Source of the DNA: Bacillota bacterium
Lineage (GTDB): Bacteria; Bacillota; Bacilli; Alicyclobacillales; Alicyclobacillaceae
Assembly (NCBI GenBank): GCA_021820805.1
Contig: JAKADF010000242.1
Location: 1 to 5,902 of the forward strand
DNA length: 5,902 nt
Reading direction: 5' to 3'
The translations under genes were made by a program, and so were the position numbers. Positions within the stretch are counted from its first letter, which is position 1; each line of letters starts with the position of its first letter. The notes below the pieces were generated by a model that worked only from the letters and a program-made list of their open reading frames with translations, did no database searches and had not been told where the DNA came from. This document shows, piece by piece, positions 1 through 5,814 of this stretch.

Positions 1-369
1 ACTTCTCTGCCCATTCACCGAGATAGGGTTTTAATTTTGAACCGAAAGTGAGTCCTACGATCGTAAATACAAAGGCTTGTAACGCAATCAGATTAATCGT
101 CAAAGCGTCGTCAAAGAAAATGGAGCCTTCGCCTTACAGCAACTGCTAACAGTGCAATTCCTCCAATTAACGAAGCCCCATCGCCGAAAAGTCGACCCAT
201 ATCTTTACCAATTAACAATCCGATTAAAGGCATAAATGCTTCTGTACATGCAAACGTAATAGCAATCCTGACTTTCCCTTTGGTCTAAAAAAAAACCTAG
301 TGATATAGACATCATGAGCGTATCCATACCGAGTGATAAAATCAGTGCCGTTATTTTTAAAACGACCAA
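1..369 (-). pseudogene. mntP: Decayed MntP-family (manganese efflux pump) gene, truncated by window edge
   Basis: Three minus-strand frames together resemble the MntP/YebN family (putative Mn2+ exporter, inner membrane, about 180-200 residues). Segment A (369-295) starts at a TTG 6 bases after a GGAGG site (376-380) and reads VVLKITALILSLGMDTLMMS followed by ISLG, matching the family's first helix with its conserved Asp. Segment B (about 278 to the TGA at 113-111) reads GKVRIAITFACTEAFMPLIG, then LLIGKDMGRLFGDGASLIGG, the second and third helices. Segment C (133-1) reads EGSIFFDDALTINLIALQAF, then VFTIVGLTFGSKLKPYLGEW, a penultimate-helix region running off the window. A frameshift lies near 274-295, beside a run of nine A (287-295), and another near 125-137. 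Between B and C the second conserved Asp helix seems largely missing (roughly 40-60 residues, from memory of the family). Two frame changes plus a deletion make sequencing error an unlikely full explanation. Family identification is from motifs only. Confidence 0.78.
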
Positions 370-375
370 AGTAAG

Positions 376-380
376 CCTCC
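376..380 (-). promoter_or_regulatory. Ribosome binding site of the mntP remnant
   Basis: The minus strand reads GGAGG followed by 6 bases (CTTACT) and then TTG. This decides the start: no ATG exists in the frame that encodes the conserved first helix before the internal LGMDT methionine, and a stop-free TTG sits at ideal spacing. It indicates that the gene once had normal translation signals. Confidence 0.6.
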
Positions 381-431
381 ATCTGTTCTTTATTCAACTT
401 TCCTACCCATGTGTGCAAACACGGCTGTTCA

Positions 432-459
432 AAGATATAGAAAAACACATCATTATCAA
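432..459 (-). promoter_or_regulatory. Possible sigma-A promoter for the mntP remnant
   Basis: Reading the minus strand, TTGATA (459-454, 5 of 6 to TTGACA) is followed after 16 bases by TATCTT (437-432, 4 of 6 to TATAAT). It lies about 50 bases before the GGAGG site. The match is moderate and the region is AT-rich, so chance is possible. No regulator operator or Mn riboswitch (yybP-ykoY) was recognised here. Confidence 0.28.
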
Positions 460-477
460 TGTCTTATACGTCACACC

Positions 478-494
478 CATGATGCGCAATCATG
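478..494. repeat. Small inverted repeat after the ClC gene
   Basis: CATGAT (478-483) and ATCATG (489-494) are perfect 6-base arms around a 5-base loop, about 70 bases beyond the ClC stop codon. There is no T-run on either side, so it is not a standard intrinsic terminator. The rest of 381-561 holds no gene that I can support. Confidence 0.3.
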
Positions 495-561
495 TCTCAC
501 TGACGATGTCCTTATTTTCATGTACTCAGCCATTTTTAATTAAGATAACTGTTCCGCATAA

Positions 562-2334
562 TCACTCCAGACTCTTATATGCATGAATAATATCTGAACT
601 GCCAATCACACCTATCGGAATATTCCCTCTACATACAAGCAAATACGTTACTCCATAATCGTTCATCTCCACCAGAGCTTCAGCCAAAGTTGCTCGCTCC
701 TGAATACGATGAACCATTTTCGGTATCAATTCTGCAACAGGTTCTTGGTTACGATGATTATTCAGTGCTTCTAGCACCTGGGCGCGAGCCACTGACCCGA
801 GCAGTAAACCCTGTTCAGTACGTACTAAAGCAAACCATTCTTCCGTTTGTGCAAAACGTTCCCATGATTGTTCAACAGTCATGCTGCTTTGAAGTGTGAG
901 ATGTTCTTTAGCTACCGCCTCTCCCACACAAACAGCTTTCATCCTGTCCGGATGCCTTAATCGGGCTATATCCAAACCTCGTCTGACTAATTTTAAGGTA
1001 TATATGGTGTCTTTGGACAGTGTGCTTGTCACTGTTGCAGCTAGGACCGATGTAATCATTAGTGGAAGGATCATGTTATAATCGTCGGTCATTTCAAACA
1101 ACATCATGATAGAGGTTACTGGCGCCTGAGCACTGCCAGCAAACACGCCAGCCATCGCCATGGCGGCCATGGCACCAGGGCTAATTCCACTGTGGGGGAA
1201 CAATATGAACAGGAGTACACCAATGGCACCGCCAAGCATCGAACCTTGGTACAATCCAGGAGAAAAAACGCCTCCAGAACCGCCAGCCGCAATCGTTATG
1301 GAAGTTACCAAAAGTTTTAAGACCAACAAGGCCAACAGTAAGTTGAAACCAATGTGATTTGTGAGCGCTTGGTCTACCCATTCGTAACCGACACCAAAGG
1401 TTTGCGGGAACCAAATACCTATGAAACCGATGAGTCCACCACCAAAAGTCGCTTTCGCCCAGAATGGCCATTTCCAAGCATCAAACCAATTCTCAAATTG
1501 GTACAAAACCTTAATATATACAAATCCCCAAACGCCAGAGACTAGTCCAATAATTATGTACATCCAATACACCGAGAAGTGCCCAACATGGTAAATAGGC
1601 ATTGGAAAGGAAGGATGGTCTCCAAGATATATACGTCCAATAGCTGCGCTCACTACGCTCGAAATTACAATAGCAGTAAAATTTTGGAGTGCAAAACTGC
1701 CCAGAATAACCTCTGTAGCGAACATTACACCACCTATTGGTGCATTAAACGTTGCTGCGATACCTGCTCCTGCACCACAGGCCACCATCAACCTTAAATA
1801 TCGTTCTGGCAAACCAAGATATTGTCCAAGAGTAGAACCAAAAGCAGAGCCAATCTGTACAATAGGCCCTTCACGGCCGACCGATCCTCCTGAACCAATG
1901 CAAAGGGCAGAAGCAATAGCCTTTACAATGACCACACGTGGACGAATGATGCTACCTTTCTCTGCAATTGCTGCCATTACTTCAGGTACGCCGTGCCCTT
2001 TCGCCTCTGGGGCAAAGGTTTTTACAATGAGACTTACAAGCACGAGGCCTATCAAAGGCAGCAACAATACATTTGCTTTTCCGAGAACAGCAAACCACTT
2101 TTCCCCATAGCCAAAGAACAAGTTGGTAAACAAGTCTATCAGTTTGCGAAAACCGACAGCACCATATCCACCTACAACACCAATAATCACAGCATATAGA
2201 AGAAGAACTAACGGTTCAGGGAGCACCCTGGTCAACCGAGTATGTAGTCCAAGCTTTGGGGAGTACCATTTTCTCGAATTCCTATAGTGTTGAATAGCAT
2301 CATGAGTTTTCAAATGTGAACCCGCTCCCTCCAC
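562..2334 (-). CDS. ClC-family chloride channel/transporter with C-terminal CBS domains
   Basis: Polytopic membrane protein of about 590 residues that moves Cl- (or a related anion) across the cytoplasmic membrane. The ClC core spans about residues 38-440. Signature elements are visible: GHGVPE (113-118, first selectivity-filter loop), GREGP (153-157) with the gating glutamate E155, FNAP (196-199), GGVFSPG (354-360, filter loop) and Y419 in TDDYNMILPL, equivalent to the E. coli ClC pore tyrosine. A cytosolic tail of about 130 residues (466-590) carries two CBS modules, the second clearer (about 533-587); such pairs often bind adenine nucleotides and modulate the transporter. Two oddities: His114 replaces the usual Ser of GSGIP, and Val209 sits where the E. 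coli exchanger has its internal proton glutamate (E203). The start is uncertain: the GTG at 2334 has no spaced Shine-Dalgarno sequence, whereas GGAGGG lies just inside this start and a TTG at 2313 follows it by about 13 bases. A TAG at 2346-2344 prevents further extension. It appears monocistronic. Confidence 0.95.
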   Translation of the reverse strand: MEGAGSHLKTHDAIQHYRNSRKWYSPKLGLHTRLTRVLPEPLVLLLYAVIIGVVGGYGAVGFRKLIDLFTNLFFGYGEKWFAVLGKANVLLLPLIGLVLVSLIVKTFAPEAKGHGVPEVMAAIAEKGSIIRPRVVIVKAIASALCIGSGGSVGREGPIVQIGSAFGSTLGQYLGLPERYLRLMVACGAGAGIAATFNAPIGGVMFATEVILGSFALQNFTAIVISSVVSAAIGRIYLGDHPSFPMPIYHVGHFSVYWMYIIIGLVSGVWGFVYIKVLYQFENWFDAWKWPFWAKATFGGGLIGFIGIWFPQTFGVGYEWVDQALTNHIGFNLLLALLVLKLLVTSITIAAGGSGGVFSPGLYQGSMLGGAIGVLLFILFPHSGISPGAMAAMAMAGVFAGSAQAPVTSIMMLFEMTDDYNMILPLMITSVLAATVTSTLSKDTIYTLKLVRRGLDIARLRHPDRMKAVCVGEAVAKEHLTLQSSMTVEQSWERFAQTEEWFALVRTEQGLLLGSVARAQVLEALNNHRNQEPVAELIPKMVHRIQERATLAEALVEMNDYGVTYLLVCRGNIPIGVIGSSDIIHAYKSLE

Positions 2335-2629
2335 CCCTTTATGCTACCATCAAACTTCTATATCGTCGAAAAATATAATTCCCCCCTAAACCAGAATACT
2401 CTCCTAAAAATCACACTTGCTAGCAACATAATTTAAGCAATACCCCGTTCGGTTGCCGGACTTAAACATAAACATGTAGTTTTTGCTCATTACTACTTTT
2501 CTTCGTAGCAGGCCACAAATGTATTGGATATGTACATAGAGCTAACTAAATCATCATACTTGGTGACTATTCCCGGATGCCACACAAATTTGAGTCAATA
2601 CTACCTTCCATGTGATTGACACATTACAT
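2335..2629. other. Intergenic region between the propeller gene and the ClC gene
   Basis: About 295 AT-rich bases with no credible coding sequence on either strand. It should hold the ClC promoter and the 3' end of the upstream operon, but I found no good -35/-10 pair and no hairpin with a T-run. Two small symmetric sequences are present: TTGCTAGCAA at 2417-2426 (perfect 10-base palindrome) and a 5-base-stem repeat ATGTG/CACAT at 2610-2624, 6 bases beyond the propeller stop codon. Neither can be assigned a function. Confidence 0.5.
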
Positions 2630-3613
2630 TTAAAACGCAACAATTTTAAAAGCATTTTTTTCAACGAGTACAACCCCGCCTTGTACACACTTCGCTTGAT
2701 TTCCTTTCGGGATCAACCATTTTTGCCCCGTAGACTGATTGGTTACATAATTTCCATCGATTGAGAAAACATGTCCTTTTCCATCCACAAAAATGTCACT
2801 TGGTTCTTGGGCACTATTGAACTGGACAACCTTTTGCATCGCCCCATTTGCGTATTTCTCAATTTCCGTAATACTACCCTTACTCAGACTTCCCAAAAAA
2901 ATACTATTGTTCATTTGAGCCAACAATGTTGCGTTTCGTGCCACAACGGTTGTACTTCCAGTTACTTCACCTTTAGTCACGATGGTATGAGCGGTGCTTT
3001 CCACATACACCCTGATGTTTGTGTCTCCAACGGTCACATGAAGAGGGGTTATTCCGTTAAAATACACACTATAAAAATCTCCATTCATATCAAACCGGTA
3101 TGCCGCATTGTTCGTTCCGTTTCTGACGATGACGTATGTATCGTTTGTATAAGGGCTAAACCCAATCGATTGAACCTTTTGCCCACTAAACTGTTGGATA
3201 ACGCGCTTTTGCCCACTTGCTAAATCATAGCGATATAAAGTCAAGGTTCCACCAGAACTTGTGACGACAAATACACTGCGATTTTCTATCCATTTCACGT
3301 AGACGATGGGATGTGGGAAGACAATAGTTTGGGTCGTTTTTGCTGGGACGCTAATGACCTTAATTTCTCTCGCGGACGTGACATACGCCAGGAAGTTTCC
3401 ATCATTGGATACCCCCATAAAGGAGGCATTTTGTACGCCTGGAGCCGAAATCGCGTGGGATGGGTTTAAGGTATTGATGCTTTTTTGAACCGTTCGAACC
3501 GCGGGTTGCATTGTCACCACTTCGTGATGATACATGGCGCCTTCCACGCCAATCGTTCCCACGGTTAACAATGCGCCCCATATTGCAATTGCCGTCCATG
3601 ATGACTTTTTCAT
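2630..3613 (-). CDS. Membrane-anchored beta-propeller-like protein, function unknown
   Basis: A 327-residue protein I do not recognise by name. Residues 1-5 are short and basic (MKKSS); about 7-27 form one hydrophobic helix without a clear signal peptidase site, so an N-terminal membrane anchor with the rest outside is likely. Residues 60-327 are beta-rich with repeated blade-like units: VSNDGNFLAYVT (68-79), VKWIENRSVFVVTS then LYRYDLASGQ (106-135), IGFSPYTNDTYVIV then YRFDMNGD (150-179), and DIFVDGKGHVFSIDG (273-287). This pattern resembles TolB/WD-like or NHL-like propellers; no catalytic motif is visible. The ATG start is well supported: AAGGAG (3622-3627) lies 8 bases upstream. Its start is 16 bases after the stop of the phosphodiester glycosidase gene, so the two are almost certainly cotranscribed. 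It may be a substrate-binding or scaffold partner of that enzyme (inference). No terminator was found after it. Confidence 0.85.
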   Translation of the reverse strand: MKKSSWTAIAIWGALLTVGTIGVEGAMYHHEVVTMQPAVRTVQKSINTLNPSHAISAPGVQNASFMGVSNDGNFLAYVTSAREIKVISVPAKTTQTIVFPHPIVYVKWIENRSVFVVTSSGGTLTLYRYDLASGQKRVIQQFSGQKVQSIGFSPYTNDTYVIVRNGTNNAAYRFDMNGDFYSVYFNGITPLHVTVGDTNIRVYVESTAHTIVTKGEVTGSTTVVARNATLLAQMNNSIFLGSLSKGSITEIEKYANGAMQKVVQFNSAQEPSDIFVDGKGHVFSIDGNYVTNQSTGQKWLIPKGNQAKCVQGGVVLVEKNAFKIVAF

Positions 3614-3621
3614 TACTTGAA

Positions 3622-3627
3622 CTCCTT
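3622..3627 (-). promoter_or_regulatory. Ribosome binding site of the propeller gene
   Basis: AAGGAG on the minus strand, 8 bases before the ATG at 3613 and within the 16-base gap after the upstream stop codon. The gap is just large enough for this site, leaving no room for a separate promoter, which supports a bicistronic message. Confidence 0.75.
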
Positions 3628-3629
3628 AT

Positions 3630-4541
3630 TTATTTCACGATGATGGCGGTCGCCACTTTTCTCTCACCCAGGACATCTGTGGGTTCGTTAATGAGTTTTC
3701 TGTTCAAAATCATTGTTGTCGACGATCCGCCATCTAAATTCGCCCCGATAACCGCCCCGTTTTGCAACAATACATTAGCCATGTCTTGCAAACTAGCGCC
3801 GACGTTGCCCGGACCATTTTCGTAACGCCCATCGGTCACAATCAACAATACGGTTCCGCTCGCCTTTTGACCGATAACGGCCCGCGGTGCATAGCCCCAT
3901 CCACCACTCCCCTGTACGATGTCTTGTCCATTTTGGACCAACACGGGATAAAAAGATAAGGCTTGCGTGACATCCATATTTTTTAATTGATCGTAAGAGT
4001 AGTTTCCAGCAATCATTTTGCCATTTGAGGAAAACCCAATGATGGGCTGTGAACCTAAATTACCGTTGTTGATTAATTTTCCATTGGCGATGACAATACC
4101 ATCAGGAACCCCCCCGGTCCCTCTCCAGCCATTGGAATCAGTGAATGATCCGCCATTAATGCCAGCAACCGCATTATTGTTATTAACGAGCTGTAAGACG
4201 GTTTCGCCGACCCTTCCTTTGTATTTGGTCATGGCCACTTGTACACGGGTAGGATTACTAATTTCCATGACCGTTGCTGTGAAACCCGGATATTCTTCCG
4301 TTTTGACAAGAATGCCGCTTGTATTGGTATCATTACTGACCAAAAGTGGATTCGGGGTCTCAAATCCAGTGTCGACGAAATTTTCCCTTGGCGGCAATGT
4401 CTTCACAATAGTTTTTGGCGGTGTCGGTTTTGGGAGAAAGTGATGAATAGCTGTTCCCAGTAACGTTACATAAACTGCCGAAACCACTAAAATTGGTATG
4501 AAGCGTTTTCGGGCTTTTTTTCTCCTGTGTCTTTTCTTCAA
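3630..4541 (-). CDS. Membrane-anchored phosphodiester glycosidase family (NAGPA-domain) protein
   Basis: A 303-residue protein of the NAGPA/phosphodiester glycosidase family (relatives of the mammalian GlcNAc-1-phosphodiester 'uncovering' enzyme; bacterial members are often linked to exopolysaccharide or wall-glycan metabolism). Residues 1-13 are highly basic (MKKRHRRKKARKR), 14-35 form one membrane helix, and 36-70 are a Pro-rich linker, so the enzyme should face outward while anchored in the membrane. The domain covers about 75-303. Conserved elements: AGINGGSF (126-133), GGVPDGIVI (143-151), APRAVIG (218-224), DGR (237-239) and NLDGGSSTTM (268-277), the last being the family's most diagnostic motif. 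Length is typical and the domain looks complete. The start is a TTG 7 bases after AAAGGAG (4549-4555), placed exactly before the basic N-terminus. It is the first gene of a two-gene operon with the propeller protein. The substrate is unknown; the family assignment is firm, the enzymatic activity inferred. Confidence 0.92.
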   Translation of the reverse strand: MKKRHRRKKARKRFIPILVVSAVYVTLLGTAIHHFLPKPTPPKTIVKTLPPRENFVDTGFETPNPLLVSNDTNTSGILVKTEEYPGFTATVMEISNPTRVQVAMTKYKGRVGETVLQLVNNNNAVAGINGGSFTDSNGWRGTGGVPDGIVIANGKLINNGNLGSQPIIGFSSNGKMIAGNYSYDQLKNMDVTQALSFYPVLVQNGQDIVQGSGGWGYAPRAVIGQKASGTVLLIVTDGRYENGPGNVGASLQDMANVLLQNGAVIGANLDGGSSTTMILNRKLINEPTDVLGERKVATAIIVK

Positions 4542-4548
4542 CGTCTTT

Positions 4549-4555
4549 CTCCTTT
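4549..4555 (-). promoter_or_regulatory. Ribosome binding site that fixes a TTG start
   Basis: AAAGGAG on the minus strand followed by 7 bases (AAAGACG) and then TTG at 4541-4539. No ATG or GTG lies near the expected N-terminus, and the next codons give Lys-Lys-Arg-His-Arg-Arg, a normal cytoplasmic flank for the membrane helix. The TTG is therefore the likely start and may limit translation. Confidence 0.7.
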
Positions 4556-4643
4556 AGAACATATCTGGGATATTTCTTTGTTACTTTCTCTATTACTTTC
4601 CGAACCTCGTCATATTGTACATCGACAATGGACAAAAATCATG

Positions 4644-4673
4644 AATGTCGCCGTTTTTTTAAAACTATGTCAA
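4644..4673 (-). promoter_or_regulatory. Candidate promoter of the glycosidase/propeller operon
   Basis: The minus strand has a perfect -35 box TTGACA (4673-4668), then 18 bases, then GACATT (4649-4644) as a poor -10 (3 of 6). It lies about 100 bases before the TTG start and downstream of the terminator at 4791-4845, the right place for an operon promoter. A perfect -35 with a weak -10 would fit an activated or alternative-sigma promoter, but the pairing is uncertain. TACAAT nearby (minus strand, about 4618-4613) is another possible -10 without a good -35. Confidence 0.35.
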
Positions 4674-4790
4674 CGAAACATAGATTCCCATCCTAATTAT
4701 GAACTTCTGAAACATATACTTTGTTCAAATCTGTATTTATGAAAGGACATAACCTTACGGAGAGAAATTTTCTTTTCAGGCGAGGTAACT

Positions 4791-4845
4791 AAAGAAAAAA
4801 CGCCATCCCCGCTCAGTGCTTTGCACCGCAAGAAGAATGGCGTTT
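4791..4845 (-). terminator. Intrinsic terminator after the truncated surface-protein gene
   Basis: AAACGCCAT (4837-4845 read on the minus strand) pairs perfectly, 9 of 9, with ATGGCGTTT (4798-4806 on the minus strand), and the minus-strand transcript then continues TTTTTTCTTT. The T-run follows only on the minus strand, so it works in the direction of the genes. The 30-base interior is not a simple loop: it holds a small second hairpin GTGC-AAA-GCAC (4814-4824 region). The element lies about 110 bases past the stop codon of the surface-protein gene and insulates the operon beyond. Confidence 0.85.
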
Positions 4846-4953
4846 GAAGATATGTTCTGTGGTTCGATTTCATCATCTAGTCAATAAGAGTCACCTAAAA
4901 GTGAATGCCAATGTCGATGTGACCGGATCGAATCAAGCCCACGGACTTTGAAT

Positions 4954-5814
4954 CTAATTATCACCGTGGTTGTCACCGGAATTAGCATCGCCTGATGGTT
5001 GGTTTTGCTGCGTCAATGATGACAGAGATTTAATCTGAGTGTTTATATCTGAAATAATACTAGAAAGGCTCGAAGCCGGAACGCTGGTACTTCCTTGCAC
5101 ATACTGTAATGCAAGTGTATCTAGTGATTGCCAGTCGCCCTGTAAGCTTTTAACAATATCACTGAGTTGTGGGGTCGAGGTGTTGGACTGCGTATCATTC
5201 GCCGTAGTCGTGCCCTGGGTACCGGTTGATCCGCTTGACGAGCCTGTTGAGCCTCCCGCCAGCGTCACGCTAGGAATACTCGCTGCGGATGTTTGACTAT
5301 TAGACACTTGGTTAAGATCGTAAATTACAGACTGGAGTTGCATCAAGGAACCTGCAAAGGAACTGAACAGTTCACCTTCTCCTTCACCATCCCCATGTTG
5401 ACCCTGTGTTTGGAACTCAGTCAGCTTTTCACTAATGTCCTGAAGCTTATGTATGGCCCCCACATAACTAGTCGTACCATAACCCTTATTGTTATTGTCC
5501 GAGGTATCCCCGTCATCCTTCGTTTTGAACTCTATTGGCGAACCGACTTGCTTCAGCAAATCCTGCACTTCAGAAAGTGGCACATAGGTTACACCATTTA
5601 CATTAATCGTGTTCGCAAAAATTGGGGATTGTGATGTACCTGTGTTTGCATTGGTGACACTTAGTGTATTCGATTGTTGAACAGGCATGTTGGTAAGGGA
5701 TAATGTTTTACCATCCCATGAAACATTAACACCGTCTTTTTTCAATTGCTGTTCAAGCCACCAAATTCCAAAGTAACTTGTGCCGTTGTAAGCAATAGCT
5801 GATGGTTTCGAAAC
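4954..5814 (-). pseudogene. 5'-truncated gene for a secreted stalk-like (copper amine oxidase N-domain-like) surface protein
   Basis: The frame ending at TAG 4956-4954 encodes a Ser/Thr/Asn/Gln-rich protein. A TTG at 5745 could start a 263-residue product, but it has no ribosome site, and protein-like sequence continues upstream of it: VSKPSAIAYNGTSYFGIWWL followed by EQQLKKDGVNVSWDG, running to a TAA at 5820-5818. That stretch and TINVNGVTYVPLSEVQDLLK (46-65 from the TTG) resemble the two units of copper-amine-oxidase N-terminal/stalk domains (NG-x-x-Y-x-P with a following amphipathic helix), common in secreted Firmicute proteins. Downstream come an acidic patch (DGDTSDNNN, 78-86; GDGEGEGE, 118-125), helical segments about 95-150 and 193-245, a Gly/Ser/Thr linker (about 164-192) and a hydrophilic tail. 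The signal peptide and N-terminal region are absent, and the frame breaks exactly where an IS-like end begins (5815). It is most likely a remnant; function is unknown, and a cell-surface location is inferred. Confidence 0.7.

Larger units (their letters stand above)
4542..4953. other. Gap between the truncated surface-protein gene and the glycosidase operon
   Basis: About 410 bases without a credible gene. From high to low coordinates it contains a short 3' untranslated stretch after the TAG at 4956-4954, the intrinsic terminator (4791-4845), an AT-rich stretch with no assignable function (4674-4790), the candidate operon promoter (4644-4673) and the leader with the AAAGGAG site. A minus-strand reading frame from 4635 runs into the glycosidase gene in another frame; it begins with TTG, has no ribosome site and is not accepted as a gene. 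Confidence 0.55.

Noticed and set aside
224..448. Minus-strand 74-codon open frame covering the mntP start
   Set aside because: It is the wrong frame for the conserved MntP helices, its product has no recognisable pattern, and the better-supported TTG start with GGAGG lies inside it in another frame.
314..586. Plus-strand 90-codon open frame over the mntP/ClC gap
   Set aside because: It is antisense to two recognised coding regions, has no ribosome site and gives an unremarkable product.
2417..2426. Palindrome TTGCTAGCAA as an operator for the ClC gene
   Set aside because: Only 10 bases, a single copy, and no promoter could be placed next to it, so chance is a sufficient explanation.
2610..2624. 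Hairpin ATGTG/CACAT as the terminator of the glycosidase/propeller operon
   Set aside because: A five-pair AT-leaning stem with no T-run on the minus strand is too weak to call.
2771..3223. Plus-strand 150-codon open frame opposite the propeller gene
   Set aside because: It is a shadow of the minus-strand gene: Cys/His-rich, without domain pattern or ribosome site. The minus-strand gene has a start signal and a membrane anchor.
4360..4635. Minus-strand frame encoding a charged peptide (begins SIVDVQYDEVRKVIEKV) overlapping the glycosidase start
   Set aside because: It starts with TTG, lacks a ribosome site and overlaps the glycosidase gene in a different frame for about 180 bases. The Lys/Glu-rich character comes from AT-rich leader sequence and the glycosidase ribosome site.
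4791..4845. Possible riboswitch (the GTGCAAAGCAC segment recalls GEMM-type loops)
   Set aside because: It lacks the conserved GEMM core and tetraloop receptor. It lies downstream of one gene and about 250 bases before the next, and the T-run explains it as a terminator.
5293..5634. Plus-strand 113-codon open frame opposite the surface-protein remnant
   Set aside because: It is antisense to a frame with clear stalk-domain sequence and has no start signal of its own.
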